Below, in pieces: positions 46,041 to 55,770 of a stretch of 64,000 nt of DNA. A model generated the notes under the pieces. That model did no database searches. It had not been told where the DNA came from and saw nothing but the letters and a program-made list of their open reading frames with translations. Position 1 is the stretch's first letter. Each line of letters opens with the position of its first letter. The stretch spans positions 62,001 through 126,000 of the forward strand of contig JAEUTZ010000006.1 of assembly GCA_016787725.1 (NCBI GenBank), written 5' to 3'. The position numbers and the translations under genes were made by a program. The stretch is from Cyclobacteriaceae bacterium (GTDB lineage: Bacteria; Bacteroidota; Bacteroidia; Cytophagales; Cyclobacteriaceae).

Positions 46041-46354
46041 GTTGGTTCCGGAGAGGGTGACTCCGTGGTGCTAGAAGCTGTATTGGCTGCCGCTGCCGCG
46101 TTAGTAAATATTGGCAATCTAGTACCGGGCATTTGCAAAATTCCGTAACAAAATGGGGTTCGGACCTTGCAATTATTGAGGGTCACAAAACTGTAATTGG
46201 CTGGTAGTGAAGATCGAAAACCCCTGATGGAAGGTAGCCCCTACCTTAGTCTAACAATCAAATACACTATTCGCATGAGCACAAAAAACCAGCTTCTGCT
46301 TTCGCCCCCCGGATCAGGGTTCGAAAGCTCTCCCAAAATCAAAAAAGACGTTAC

Positions 46355-46366
46355 ACAAACGTTTGT
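46355..46366. promoter_or_regulatory. Palindrome ACAAACGTTTGT, LacI-type operator candidate
   Basis: Perfect 12-bp palindrome with AAACGTTT core, overlapping the -33 TTTG (46362-46365) of the receptor promoter. Same pattern ACAAnCGnTTGT as the site in front of susC. Confidence 0.5.
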
Positions 46367-46391
46367 AATTAGCCCTTTTCTTGTAGATTTA
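46362..46391 (+). promoter_or_regulatory. Promoter TTTG-N18-TAGATTTA for the TonB receptor gene
   Basis: -33 TTTG at 46362-46365 and -7 TAGATTTA at 46384-46391, one mismatch to TAnnTTTG, 18-bp spacer; ATG at 46413. Confidence 0.5.
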
Positions 46392-46412
46392 AGGATTAAA
46401 CCCATAATTCTT

Positions 46413-49169
46413 ATGAATAAATTCTACAGAAAGGCGTTGCTACCCGCGCTCTTTTGGCTCTGCGGGTCAGCAACACTCATGGCCCAAACCTCCGTTTCGG
46501 GTACGGTAAAAGATGGCACCAGCGGAGAACCTCTGGCCGGTGTTAACATTGTGGTGAAAGGGCGCGTGATAGGAACGATCTCGAACACCAGCGGTGAATA
46601 CAGTCTAAGGGTCAATCAGGAGCCCCCTTTTACCCTGGTGTTTTCCTTCATCGGGTTTGCTACTCAGGAGGTTGAAGTGAAAGATGCCAACACAACAGGA
46701 TTAACTATTAGCCTGGAAGAACAGACACTCCTCGGACAAGAGGTGGTGGTGTCCGCTTCCCGGGTTGAGGAAAGCATTCTGAAATCTCCGGTTACCATTG
46801 AGAAGATGGATTTGTTGGCCATTAAACAATCGGCCACCCCCGACTTTTACGATGCTCTTGCCAACATTAAAGGTGTTCAGGTGACCAGCGGCAGTTTGAA
46901 TTTAACCTCCATCAATACCCGGGGATTTGCCACCATTGCCAATGTGCGGTTTGTTCAACAGGTGGATGGCATGGATACACAAGCGCCCCTTTTGAATTTT
47001 CCAACCGGCAACATCATTGGTATTGGCGAATTGGATACAGAAAGTGTTGAACTTTTGCCCGGGGCAGCCTCAGCCCTTTACGGGCCGAATGCCTTTAATG
47101 GAATCATCCTCATGAAAAGCAAAAGTCCGTTCGAATACCAGGGCTTGAGTGCACAGGTGAAAGTGGGTATGACCGATTCTGATGCAGGAGGTTCAAACCC
47201 GTATACTCAATATGCGCTGCGTTACGCCAAAGCTTTCAATAATAAGCTTGCTTTCAAAGTGAATTTTTCGCTGATGCAAGCCACCGACTGGACGAGCAAT
47301 GATTATCTTACTTCCCGGGTTGATCCGGAATCGACCACCGATTTAAGTGGCAATCCAAATTTTGACGGCTTGAACCTTTACGGTGACGAGACACCCATTC
47401 CGGTGCCGATTGGCGGAACCTTTGGCACCCTTGACCTTCGCAGAACTGGGTTTAAGGAAGAAGATATTCTTGATAATCAGGATGCGAAGAGCATTAAAGC
47501 CGATGGAGCGTTGCATTATCGTATTACCGATAAAATGGAGCTCTCCTATAACTACCGCTTTGGGGGCGGAAGTTCTATCTACCAGGGAACAGAAAAATAT
47601 GCCTTGCGTGATTTCACGCAACAATTTCATAAGCTGGAATTGAAATCTGATAATTTCTTTGTTCGTGCCTATCGTACTGAAACAAAAGATGGTGATTCTT
47701 GGAATATGTCGGCCTTAGGTGGTTTTGCCAACGAGCGTTACAGCCCAACCGCAGCTAAATGGGCTCCTGAATACGCTCAGCGGTATGTTCTCGCCTTGCA
47801 GGGATATATTCCGGGAGTACCCGCAGGTAATCCTACTGCGGCACATGCTGCAGCGCGCGCCCATGCCGATCGCGACCGGCCAGTTCCGGGCACACAAGCT
47901 TTTACGGATTTGATCGAGGACGTTCGGTCTTCGCTCTTTCAGCGCACTCCTCCCGGAGCGAGTTTTGTCGATAACTCAAGGTTATATCATGCCGAGTTCA
48001 ATTATAATTTCATGAATGAGATTGACTTTGCTGAAATTCAGATCGGTGGAAATTTCAGGCGGTATGATTTATTTTCCGATGGAACTGTTTTCAACGAAGC
48101 ACCGGATGATGGCGTGAATTTTGAACGCATTGGCATCAATGAATTTGGCGGCTATGCTCAAATCGCCAAGACCTTTGCCGATGCCTTGAAAATAACCGCT
48201 TCTTTGCGGTATGATAAAAATGAAAACTTTGATGGCCAGGTTACGCCCCGCATTTCTGCTGTGTACACGGTTTCAGAAAATCATAACCTCCGGGCTTCTT
48301 TCCAAACCGGTTTCCGGAATCCGGATACGCAGGCTCAGTTTATCTACTTCCCTTCGTCCAGTGGTACCTTACTTGGCAGCACGGAAGCCAACGCATCACG
48401 CTATGGAGTACATAATGGTGGCGCCTGGAGTTACGAATCTTACTTAGCCTACCGTGGCTCCGGTGGTGCTCTCGCTGCAGACGGGACTCCTACCGGAGGA
48501 AATGCGAGTTTACTTGTTACAGCCGATATCCCTTATGTGCAACCCGAACGGCTTAAGTCCTATGAAATTGGCTACAAGGGTGTTTTCTCTCAAAAGCTAT
48601 TGATTGATCTTAATGCTTACTATACCAGCTATACGGACTTCATTGGCGGTCAAATCGTGGCGTTGAAAAATCCAACGACCCATCAGGGTAATCCTGTCGT
48701 GCCGGGTGGCCTTTATAGTTTGTATAACAACTCGTTGGAGAATGTGAATTCGTATGGGGCGGGCATTGGATTTACGTATTCCTTACCCCGAAACTTCTCC
48801 ATCAACGGAAGTTACAGTTATGCCACCTTCGAAGAATCGGAAGACCCAGACTTTAGGGCGGGCTTCAATACACCAGAGAACAAGTACAATATTGGGATAG
48901 GCAACCGTAAGTTGTTTAACAACTTTGGCTTCAATATCAACTTCCGGTGGCAGGAAGGCTTCCTGTGGGAATCTTCTTACGGAGTGTGGAATGTACCTGA
49001 GTTTGGTGTATTGGATGCACAAATCAACTACAAACTTTCAGCCTTACGTTCCATGTTGAAAGTGGGTGCAACCAACCTGGGCGGGGGTGACTATCGAACC
49101 AACCTCGGAGCTCCTTTTGTAGGACAGATGTATTATCTCTCCATCACGTTCGATGAGTTTTTAAAATAA
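46413..49169 (+). CDS. TonB-dependent outer-membrane receptor with carboxypeptidase-like N-terminal domain
   Basis: 918 residues from the ATG that opens a signal peptide (KALLPALFWLCGSATLMAQ). Carboxypeptidase-regulatory-like domain at about 25-110 (VSGTVKDGTSGEPLAGVNIVVKG), plug domain at about 120-230 (VVVSASRVEESILKSPVTIEKM ... STNTRGF-type motif 'SINTRGFATIANV' ... 'ALYGPNAFNGIILM'), then the barrel. It is not a SusC type (no SusD follows); the partner is a lipoprotein with SGNH-like motifs 18 bp downstream. Substrate unknown. Confidence 0.93.
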   Translation: MNKFYRKALLPALFWLCGSATLMAQTSVSGTVKDGTSGEPLAGVNIVVKGRVIGTISNTSGEYSLRVNQEPPFTLVFSFIGFATQEVEVKDANTTGLTISLEEQTLLGQEVVVSASRVEESILKSPVTIEKMDLLAIKQSATPDFYDALANIKGVQVTSGSLNLTSINTRGFATIANVRFVQQVDGMDTQAPLLNFPTGNIIGIGELDTESVELLPGAASALYGPNAFNGIILMKSKSPFEYQGLSAQVKVGMTDSDAGGSNPYTQYALRYAKAFNNKLAFKVNFSLMQATDWTSNDYLTSRVDPESTTDLSGNPNFDGLNLYGDETPIPVPIGGTFGTLDLRRTGFKEEDILDNQDAKSIKADGALHYRITDKMELSYNYRFGGGSSIYQGTEKYALRDFTQQFHKLELKSDNFFVRAYRTETKDGDSWNMSALGGFANERYSPTAAKWAPEYAQRYVLALQGYIPGVPAGNPTAAHAAARAHADRDRPVPGTQAFTDLIEDVRSSLFQRTPPGASFVDNSRLYHAEFNYNFMNEIDFAEIQIGGNFRRYDLFSDGTVFNEAPDDGVNFERIGINEFGGYAQIAKTFADALKITASLRYDKNENFDGQVTPRISAVYTVSENHNLRASFQTGFRNPDTQAQFIYFPSSSGTLLGSTEANASRYGVHNGGAWSYESYLAYRGSGGALAADGTPTGGNASLLVTADIPYVQPERLKSYEIGYKGVFSQKLLIDLNAYYTSYTDFIGGQIVALKNPTTHQGNPVVPGGLYSLYNNSLENVNSYGAGIGFTYSLPRNFSINGSYSYATFEESEDPDFRAGFNTPENKYNIGIGNRKLFNNFGFNINFRWQEGFLWESSYGVWNVPEFGVLDAQINYKLSALRSMLKVGATNLGGGDYRTNLGAPFVGQMYYLSITFDEFLK

Positions 49170-49187
49170 GATTCAAAACAGATACCT

Positions 49188-50849
49188 ATGAAAACGTTTA
49201 AGTTTCTATACATACTTCCCCTGGCTATAGTTATAAACTTGGGGTGCGAACAACAGGTTATCACATTAGAGTCTCCTCCGGTTATTGAGGTTCCTCCACC
49301 GTCTGGTGCTCCCGGTTCCACTGATCTCAGCAAGTTTGTCGCAATCGGAAATTCATTTGTGGCAGGTATGCAAGGGCAGGCCTTGTTTAACGATGGACAG
49401 GCAAATTCACTCGCCAAGATAGTTGCAACCCAATTTGGATATGCCGGTGGCAACACAACTTTCAATCAACCGGATATTGGTTCAGTGAACGGTTTTAATC
49501 CTATCTTGTCCAATCCGGGAGTGGGATTGATATTAGGCCGGTTGGTGTTATTTGATCCGGATGGCACCGGACCAAGAAGCGCAGCACCCTTTGCCGCCAA
49601 GTTTCCTGGTTCGCCAGCCACTACATGTCCCTCGGCCGGACCTTCTACACCTGCACTACCAGCTCCTTACAACACTGCTGATTTTCCTGCAGCCTTCACC
49701 GGTAACAAAGCAACACTTAATAATTTTGCGGTACCCCTAATTTATTTAGGTCAGGCATTAACTCCTGCCACCGGTGGGCCCGCCTCACCAACCAATCCTG
49801 CCTACAGTCCTTTCTATGCCAGATTTGCATCCAGCCCTAGTGTAGATGGTGTAAATGGTTCGAGAATTATAACTGACGCCAAAGCAGCGGCCGGAACTTT
49901 CTATTTAATCTGGTTGGGATTTGATGATGTGCTATTATATGCTGCCACCGGAGCTGCCAACACTTCTCCAGGAGTACCTTCCGGCACATACCCAATGACC
50001 TCCACAGGGGCATTTACAGGGCAAATGACCGCAGCCTTAAATGATCCTACAATTGGATTGCTTTCCGGTACTTCATTCAAGGCAGTTATAGGAAACATTC
50101 CTAAGTTCACCGACTTACCTTACTTCTACACCGTACCTTGGAATACAATTACACTTGATGCAGCCACTGCCAGTACGTTAACCAGCAGCCTTGCAGCAAA
50201 CTACAATGGTTTCTTAGATCAAATGGTGGCCAACGCTATCATCACCTCTGAAGAAAGGAACAAGCGAAGACTAACTTATATAGCAGGAAAAAATGGTGTT
50301 TTGCTAACAGATGAAACGTTGACTGATCTATCGCCCTACATGGCCGGACCAGCTGCTGCCCTGTTGCCATATGCCCGTGCCCGCCAGGCAACATCAACAG
50401 ATTTGGTTCCTTTGGCAGCCGGGTCAATCCTTGGCACATGCAACGGAGGAAATCCCCAAGCCGTATGGGGGGTGAGCTTCCCTGTTGCAGACCAATTTAT
50501 TGTTACCGCAACGGAAACAGCCGAAATACTTACACGAACTGCTGAGTTTAATACAGCCATTTCTAACTTGGTAACGGCAAACAGTACCCGGCTTGCACTT
50601 GCTGACATTAATAAAGCGTACAGCGATTTTGTAACGGCAAAGGCTGCAGTTTTGAATGGCGTAACTATCACCCCCAGCTTTGCACCACCGACCGGTGCAT
50701 TCTCCGAAGATGGACTGCATCCTAATGCACGCGGAAACGCCTTCACGGCCAATGTGTTCATTGATGCGATCAATGCTAAATTCGGTGCCACTATTCCGAA
50801 GGCTGACCTTTCTAAGTATGTCGGAACCGGGTTACCCATCAACCCATGA
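49188..50849 (+). CDS. SGNH/GDSL hydrolase-like lipoprotein
   Basis: 553 residues. Short signal with Cys20 as probable lipid site (VINLGC). Block I 'FVAIGNSFVAG' (GNSF at 54-57, Ser56 as nucleophile) and block V 'EDGLHPNARG' with Asp508 and His511 are SGNH hallmarks. Block III, normally GxND, reads 'WLGFDDVLLYA', so the oxyanion-hole Asn appears to be Asp. The protein is rich in Thr/Ala/Pro loops, longer than simple GDSL enzymes. It is probably a surface esterase or binding partner of the receptor encoded just upstream. Confidence 0.8.
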   Translation: MKTFKFLYILPLAIVINLGCEQQVITLESPPVIEVPPPSGAPGSTDLSKFVAIGNSFVAGMQGQALFNDGQANSLAKIVATQFGYAGGNTTFNQPDIGSVNGFNPILSNPGVGLILGRLVLFDPDGTGPRSAAPFAAKFPGSPATTCPSAGPSTPALPAPYNTADFPAAFTGNKATLNNFAVPLIYLGQALTPATGGPASPTNPAYSPFYARFASSPSVDGVNGSRIITDAKAAAGTFYLIWLGFDDVLLYAATGAANTSPGVPSGTYPMTSTGAFTGQMTAALNDPTIGLLSGTSFKAVIGNIPKFTDLPYFYTVPWNTITLDAATASTLTSSLAANYNGFLDQMVANAIITSEERNKRRLTYIAGKNGVLLTDETLTDLSPYMAGPAAALLPYARARQATSTDLVPLAAGSILGTCNGGNPQAVWGVSFPVADQFIVTATETAEILTRTAEFNTAISNLVTANSTRLALADINKAYSDFVTAKAAVLNGVTITPSFAPPTGAFSEDGLHPNARGNAFTANVFIDAINAKFGATIPKADLSKYVGTGLPINP

Positions 50850-50875
50850 ATGAGTGAATCAATCATTAATTGACT

Positions 50876-50903
50876 AAAAATTAGGGGCCCACGGCCCCTT
50901 TTT
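50876..50903. terminator. Bidirectional terminator between the SGNH lipoprotein gene and metF
   Basis: Stem AGGGGCC/GGCCCCT (50883-50889 with 50893-50899), 3-nt loop, five T after it and an A-rich run before it, so it can serve both the plus-strand gene and metF on the minus strand. Confidence 0.9.
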
Positions 50904-50906
50904 CAT

Positions 50907-51863
50907 TTAAAACAATTCTTTTGCAATCCGATAGATTGGATCGGATTTACCCATCGAATAAAAATGAAGCGTAGGGACACCCTTCCTGATTAACTCTTTC
51001 GATTGTTGTATTGCCCACTGTATTCCGAGTTCTTTTACGGATGCATTATCTTTGCACTTCTCTCCTTCATCGGCTAATTCCTCCGGAATGTCGATGTGAA
51101 ACGTTTTCGGAAGAACCGTTAATTGAGCTCTTCCGGTTAAGGGCTTTATTCCAGGGATAATGGGAACGGTAATGCCTGCTTCCCGGCACTTATCAACAAA
51201 ATCAAAATATTTATTATTATCAAAAAACATCTGGGTAACAATGTACTCCGCTCCCATGTCCACTTTCAGTTTCAAATACTTTAAGTCCGTTTTCAGGTTG
51301 GGGGCGTTAAAGTGTTTCTCCGGGTATCCGGCCACCCCAATACAAAAGTTCGTAGGCGAGGCCAACTCCAGTTCCTCATCCAGATAAAGTCCTTTGTTCA
51401 TTTTAACCACCTGATCCAATAACTCGGATGCAAAGCGATGTCCGTCCGGTTCGGGCACAAACTTTGATTCACTTTTAATGGCGTCTCCCTGTAACACCAG
51501 CACATTATCGACACCTAAAAAATGAAGGTCGATCAACGCATTCTCAGTTTCCTCTTTATTGAATCCTCCACAGATTATGTGGGGAACTGTGTCTACCTTG
51601 TAATGATTTTGAATAGCCGCACATATGCCCACCGTACCCGGGCGCTTCCGGGTTGAAATTTTTTCCAACAGCCCACCTTCCTTCTTCCGGTACACATACT
51701 CTTCCCGGTGATACGTTACATCAATGAACGGGGGCTTAAACTCCATTAACGGATCCATGTTATCAAACAGATTCTTGATATTCTCCCCTTTAAGGGGGGG
51801 AAGGATCTCAATCGTAAATAGGGTTTTTCCCTGTGCGTTCTTTAAATGATCAACTACTTTCAT
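50907..51863 (-). CDS. metF: Methylenetetrahydrofolate reductase
   Basis: 318 residues from ATG 51863 (an in-frame TTG is 6 bp upstream). Catalytic Glu19 in 'FTIEILPP'; 'VDNVLVLQGDAIK', 'CIGVAGYPEKHFNAPN' and 'VTQMFFDN' are family motifs. Reduces methylene-THF to methyl-THF, the methyl donor of MetH. Lies 9 bp after metH (C-terminal part), in the SAM-riboswitch operon. Confidence 0.96.
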   Translation of the reverse strand: MKVVDHLKNAQGKTLFTIEILPPLKGENIKNLFDNMDPLMEFKPPFIDVTYHREEYVYRKKEGGLLEKISTRKRPGTVGICAAIQNHYKVDTVPHIICGGFNKEETENALIDLHFLGVDNVLVLQGDAIKSESKFVPEPDGHRFASELLDQVVKMNKGLYLDEELELASPTNFCIGVAGYPEKHFNAPNLKTDLKYLKLKVDMGAEYIVTQMFFDNNKYFDFVDKCREAGITVPIIPGIKPLTGRAQLTVLPKTFHIDIPEELADEGEKCKDNASVKELGIQWAIQQSKELIRKGVPTLHFYSMGKSDPIYRIAKELF

Positions 51864-51872
51864 TCTCAATAA

Positions 51873-54539
51873 TTAAATGTTATAACTCAAATTGGGTGCT
51901 AACCACTTCTCCACTTCCTGTACACTTATCCCCTTTCGTTGGGCATAATCGGTTACCTGGTCTTTTTCAATTTTACCCAATCCAAAATATTTGCTGGCCG
52001 GATTAGAAAAATAAAAGCCGCTAACCGCTGCACCCGGATACATGGCATACGATTCGGTTAGGGTTATGCCCACCCGATTAGCCTGGAGTAATTCAAATAA
52101 TAGCTTCTTCTCCGTATGATCCGGACAGGCTGGGTAGCCCGGGGCCGGACGAATACCTTCATACTCCTCGGCAATCAATTGTTCAGTTGTTAGCTGCTCT
52201 CCTTTCGCATACCCCCATAACTCCTTCCGGACTTTCTCATGCAAACACTCAGCAAACGCTTCCGCCAACCGATCGGCCAATGCTTTCGCCATAATCTCAG
52301 AATAATCATCGTGCTTGGCTTTGTGTCGCGCCACTAATTTCTCGAGGCCGAGGCCGGTAGTAACGGCAAACATTCCCAGGTAATCCTGGTTCGCATCAGG
52401 CGAAATAAAATCAGCCAGGCAGAAATTCGGGAGGTCTTTCGCTTTCTTGTTTTGCTGGCGCAGGAAATGAAAGGTAGATGTTTGGCCGTCCGGCAAGATT
52501 AATTGAACATCATCCCCCTTCCTGACAGCAGGGTAAAAAGCGATCACCCCGTTCGCCTGAAGGCTCCTGGATGCGATGATTTCATCCAACATCTTGTTGG
52601 CATCATCAAATAATTTTTTTGCCTCCTTCCCAACGATTTCATCCTGAAAAATGCCGGGATACCGACCGGCCAACATCCAGGTTTGGAAGAAGGGAGTCCA
52701 ATCAATGTACTTCCGCAATTCCGCCAATGGAAAGGCCACTAACTCGCGTCTTCCAACGAAACTTGGCTTGGTAAAATGGACGTGCGTCCAATCAATCTTA
52801 ACAGGATTGCTCCTTGCATCCGCTATGGAAATATAATTCTTCAACTGTTGCCGCCCCTCATGGTCCTTGCGCATGGCGCTGTACTCTGCTTTTACTTTCG
52901 CCTGGAACGCGGTGCGCGATAGCGGATTGATGAGTTCGCTGGCCACTGGTACCGAACGCGAAGCGTCCAGCACATGCACCACCGGACCCGAATAGACCGG
53001 ATCGATTTTGACCGCGGTGTGAATGCGCGAAGTAGTTGCTCCCCCAATCAACAACGGAAGATCCATTTTATCATGCTCCATTTCTTTGGCCACATGCACC
53101 ATCTCGTCCAGAGACGGTGTGATTAACCCGCTGAGTCCGATCACATCCACCTTTTCGCGTTTGGCAGCCTCCAGAATTTTTTCAGCGGGTACCATTACGC
53201 CCAGATCAATCACTTCATAATTGTTACATGCGAGTACCACCCCCACAATATTCTTTCCGATATCGTGCACATCGCCTTTCACCGTTGCCAGTAAAATCCT
53301 GGCGGCAGCCTGTCCGGCATTGCCGGTGGCGCGTTTCTCTTCTTCCAGAAAGGGAGTCAGGTAGGCTACTGATTTCTTCATTACCCGGGCACTCTTCACC
53401 ACCTGCGGCAAAAACATTTTACCTGCTCCAAATAAATCTCCCACCACATTCATTCCGGCCATCAACGGACCTTCGATCACAAATAACGGCCGGCCATACT
53501 TCAGTCGTGCCTCTTCGGTGTCGGCTTCAATAAAATCGATGATGCCTTTCACAAGGGAATGGGTGATCCGTTCTTCAACGGTTCCTTTGCGCCATTCATC
53601 ATCGGTTTCCTTTTTTCGGGCAGCGCCTTTTACAGTCTCCGCAAATTCCAGCAACCGCTCGGTAGCATCATCGCGTCTGTTCAATAGCACATCCTCCACC
53701 CGTTCCAACAAATCTTTTGGAATTTCATCGTATACCTCTAGCATGGCTGGATTGACGATGCCCATGTCCATACCGTGGCGAATAGCATGATACAGGAAGA
53801 CCGAATGCATGGCCTCCCGGACCTTTTGATTTCCGCGAAAACTAAAGGAAACATTGCTCACTCCCCCGCTTACATGAGCATGTGGAAGGTGTTCGCGAAT
53901 CCATTGAGCAGCTTTAAAAAAATCCAAGGCATAATTCCGGTGTTCTTCAATACCCGTTGCTACCGGGAAAATATTGGGATCGAAGATGATGTCCTGCGGA
54001 GGAAACTTTACTTCGTTAACTAAAATGTCATACGCTCGTTTACAGATCTCGATTCTGCGTTGGAAGGTATCCGCCTGGCCTTGTTCGTCAAACGCCATAA
54101 CCACGGCAGCTGCCCCGTAACGCTTAACCAATTTAGCCTGACGCCTGAACTCATCTTCACCCCCCTTTAAGCTAATGGAATTAACAATCCCCTTCCCCTG
54201 CAGGCATTTTAATCCGGCTTCAATTACTTCCCATTTAGAGGAATCTATCATGACCGGCAACTGGGCAATCTCAGGTTCCGAGGCCATCAGATTTAGAAAT
54301 CTGACCATGGCGGCTTTCGAGTCCAGCATGCCTTCGTCCATGTTTACATCAATGACTTGCGCCCCACCCCGTACCTGATCCAGGGCAACTTCGAGCGCTT
54401 CATCAAATTTGTCTTCTTTGATGAGTTTCAGAAATTTGGCTGAACCGGTAACGTTGGTACGCTCACCGATGTTTACAAAGTTGGAATTGGTTGAGATGAC
54501 TACGGCTTCATGGCCGCTGAGTTGAAGAGATTTAGACAT
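51873..54539 (-). CDS. metH: Methionine synthase, pterin/cobalamin/activation subunit (split MetH)
   Basis: 888 residues. Pterin-binding domain from about 15 ('[14 protein letters not shown]', 'DVNMDEGML'), cobalamin-binding domain with DVHDIGK at 423-429 (His425 is the cobalt ligand), and the SAM-dependent reactivation domain at about 560-888 ('[14 protein letters not shown]', 'SKYFGLGKI'). The homocysteine-binding module is encoded by the gene just upstream, whose last 8 bp overlap this ATG. Together they equal a full MetH. Confidence 0.96.
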   Translation of the reverse strand: MSKSLQLSGHEAVVISTNSNFVNIGERTNVTGSAKFLKLIKEDKFDEALEVALDQVRGGAQVIDVNMDEGMLDSKAAMVRFLNLMASEPEIAQLPVMIDSSKWEVIEAGLKCLQGKGIVNSISLKGGEDEFRRQAKLVKRYGAAAVVMAFDEQGQADTFQRRIEICKRAYDILVNEVKFPPQDIIFDPNIFPVATGIEEHRNYALDFFKAAQWIREHLPHAHVSGGVSNVSFSFRGNQKVREAMHSVFLYHAIRHGMDMGIVNPAMLEVYDEIPKDLLERVEDVLLNRRDDATERLLEFAETVKGAARKKETDDEWRKGTVEERITHSLVKGIIDFIEADTEEARLKYGRPLFVIEGPLMAGMNVVGDLFGAGKMFLPQVVKSARVMKKSVAYLTPFLEEEKRATGNAGQAAARILLATVKGDVHDIGKNIVGVVLACNNYEVIDLGVMVPAEKILEAAKREKVDVIGLSGLITPSLDEMVHVAKEMEHDKMDLPLLIGGATTSRIHTAVKIDPVYSGPVVHVLDASRSVPVASELINPLSRTAFQAKVKAEYSAMRKDHEGRQQLKNYISIADARSNPVKIDWTHVHFTKPSFVGRRELVAFPLAELRKYIDWTPFFQTWMLAGRYPGIFQDEIVGKEAKKLFDDANKMLDEIIASRSLQANGVIAFYPAVRKGDDVQLILPDGQTSTFHFLRQQNKKAKDLPNFCLADFISPDANQDYLGMFAVTTGLGLEKLVARHKAKHDDYSEIMAKALADRLAEAFAECLHEKVRKELWGYAKGEQLTTEQLIAEEYEGIRPAPGYPACPDHTEKKLLFELLQANRVGITLTESYAMYPGAAVSGFYFSNPASKYFGLGKIEKDQVTDYAQRKGISVQEVEKWLAPNLSYNI

Positions 54540-55533
54540 GTTCAACTTCTAATTTACGGGGTGCGTATTTGCTTGCAGCTTGTGCAATTAACCGAATGTG
54601 ATCGGGCGTTGAACCACAACAGCCACCAACAACATTTACCAACCCCTCCTTCAAATATTCTTCCACCTGGCTGGCCATCTCCTCCGGGGTTTGATCATAC
54701 TTACCAAATTCATTCGGTAAGCCGGCATTCGGATGGGCACTCACAAAGAAGGGAGCTTTTTCGTTTAACACTTGCAGGTAGGGCCGGAGGGCGGAGGCAC
54801 CCAAAGCACAATTCAACCCAATGCTTAATAACGGAGCATGGGCCACTGAGATCAGAAATGCTTCTGCGGTTTGGCCCGAGAGAATCCTACCACTTGCATC
54901 GGTTATCGTTCCTGAAACCATGATTGGTATCTCCTTTCCAATCTCTTCAAACAATTCCTGGATAGCAAACAATGCGGCCTTCACATTCAGGGTGTCGGTA
55001 ATGGTTTCCAACAACAAGACATCCGCTCCTCCCTCCATTAAACCGCGCGCCTGTTCCTTAAAAGCAGTTGCCAGTTGATCAAATGTGACCGCCCGAAACC
55101 CGGGGTTGTTGACATCCGGTGACATAGAGGCCAGTTTAGTCGTGGGCCCGATCGACCCTGCTACGAACCGAGGCTTGGAAGAGTCTCTTTTTGTGAACTC
55201 ATCCGCTACTTCACGCGCAATTTTTGCCGATTGATAATTGAGATCGTAAACCGCAGACTCCAGGTGATAATCCGCCTGCGCAATGGAAGTACTGCTGAAC
55301 GTATTGGTTTCCAGGATATCCGCCCCGGCTTCCAGGTACTGGCGATGAATATCTTTAATAATATCGGGTCTGGTGAGCGATAACAAGTCATTGTTCCCCT
55401 TCAACGGGTAAGGATGGTCCTTGAATCGCTCCCCTCTGAAATCGGCTTCCGTCAAAGGATGGCGCTGAATCATGGTGCCCATGGCACCATCCAACACTAA
55501 AATTCTCTTGGTTAAGATGTCTTGTAATTTCAC
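54532..55533 (-). CDS. metH: Methionine synthase, homocysteine-binding subunit (split MetH)
   Basis: 333 residues, starting at GTG 55533. Homocysteine S-methyltransferase barrel: '[11 protein letters not shown]' at 13-23 and zinc ligands Cys242 (LNCALG), Cys305 and Cys306 (GGCCGSTP). It is the N-terminal module of MetH as a separate protein; the stop codon overlaps the next gene by 8 bp (ATGTCTAA). The start codon and the purine-rich bases before it lie in the 3' arm of the riboswitch hairpin. Confidence 0.95.
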   Translation of the reverse strand: MKLQDILTKRILVLDGAMGTMIQRHPLTEADFRGERFKDHPYPLKGNNDLLSLTRPDIIKDIHRQYLEAGADILETNTFSSTSIAQADYHLESAVYDLNYQSAKIAREVADEFTKRDSSKPRFVAGSIGPTTKLASMSPDVNNPGFRAVTFDQLATAFKEQARGLMEGGADVLLLETITDTLNVKAALFAIQELFEEIGKEIPIMVSGTITDASGRILSGQTAEAFLISVAHAPLLSIGLNCALGASALRPYLQVLNEKAPFFVSAHPNAGLPNEFGKYDQTPEEMASQVEEYLKEGLVNVVGGCCGSTPDHIRLIAQAASKYAPRKLEVEHV

Positions 55534-55567
55534 TCTTTCTGCGTTTTAATTTTTTATCCAGAAAGAG
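55533..55567 (-). promoter_or_regulatory. Riboswitch expression platform: ribosome-site sequestering hairpin
   Basis: On the minus strand CTCUUUCUG (55567-55559) and CAGAAAGAG (55541-55533) form a perfect 9-bp stem over a 17-nt loop; the second arm runs up to the first base of the GTG start codon. The first arm is also part of a 13-nt perfect complement to the 5' side of the aptamer. Confidence 0.75.
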
Positions 55568-55579
55568 CCGTTGGGGGCT

Positions 55580-55692
55580 GCTTATCTTCTCCTAATCCGA
55601 TTGAAATTGATCAGGAAGGGAATTAGCACCAAGTTGTTGGCAAGGTTGCTAAGACATCATCGGGCCCGGTCCCTCAGTCTTTCTGGATAAGC
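55580..55692 (-). promoter_or_regulatory. SAM-I (S-box) riboswitch
   Basis: Matches the S-box pattern in order on the minus strand: P1 GCUUAUC (55692-55686) and its partner GAUAAGC (55586-55580), 'CAGAAAGA', 'GAGGGAC', 'GGCCCGAUGA' (kink-turn), 'UUAGCAACC', 'GGUGCUAAUUCC'. It lies 47 nt before the first gene of metH-metH-metF. SAM binding is expected to shut off the methionine operon. Confidence 0.95.
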
Positions 55693-55770
55693 GGTGCAAA
55701 GAAACACAATTAGGTAATAATAATAAAATCAGGAACCCTTAATTTTGGGTGGAATAAAGTACGACTCTCT

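Larger units (their letters stand above)
46041..46412. other. Intergenic region before the TonB-dependent receptor gene
   Basis: 372 bp. No convincing gene. It contains a short hairpin just after gldC (CGGAG/CTCCG, 46049-46065), a perfect 7-bp hairpin AAGGTAG-CCC-CTACCTT at 46231-46247 without a T run, a 12-bp palindrome and a promoter. The open frame from 46197 into the receptor gene lacks a signal peptide and is not used as the start. Confidence 0.6.

Noticed and set aside
46310-46335. GGGTTCGAA-like T-arm suggesting a tRNA
   Set aside because: No acceptor, D or anticodon stems can be built around it.
46197-46412. 72-residue N-terminal extension of the TonB receptor
   Set aside because: It precedes the signal peptide and contains the predicted promoter and palindrome.
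50336-50866. 176-codon minus-strand ORF inside the SGNH lipoprotein gene
   Set aside because: Ala/Val-rich shadow frame; the plus strand has a lipoprotein signal and block V motif.
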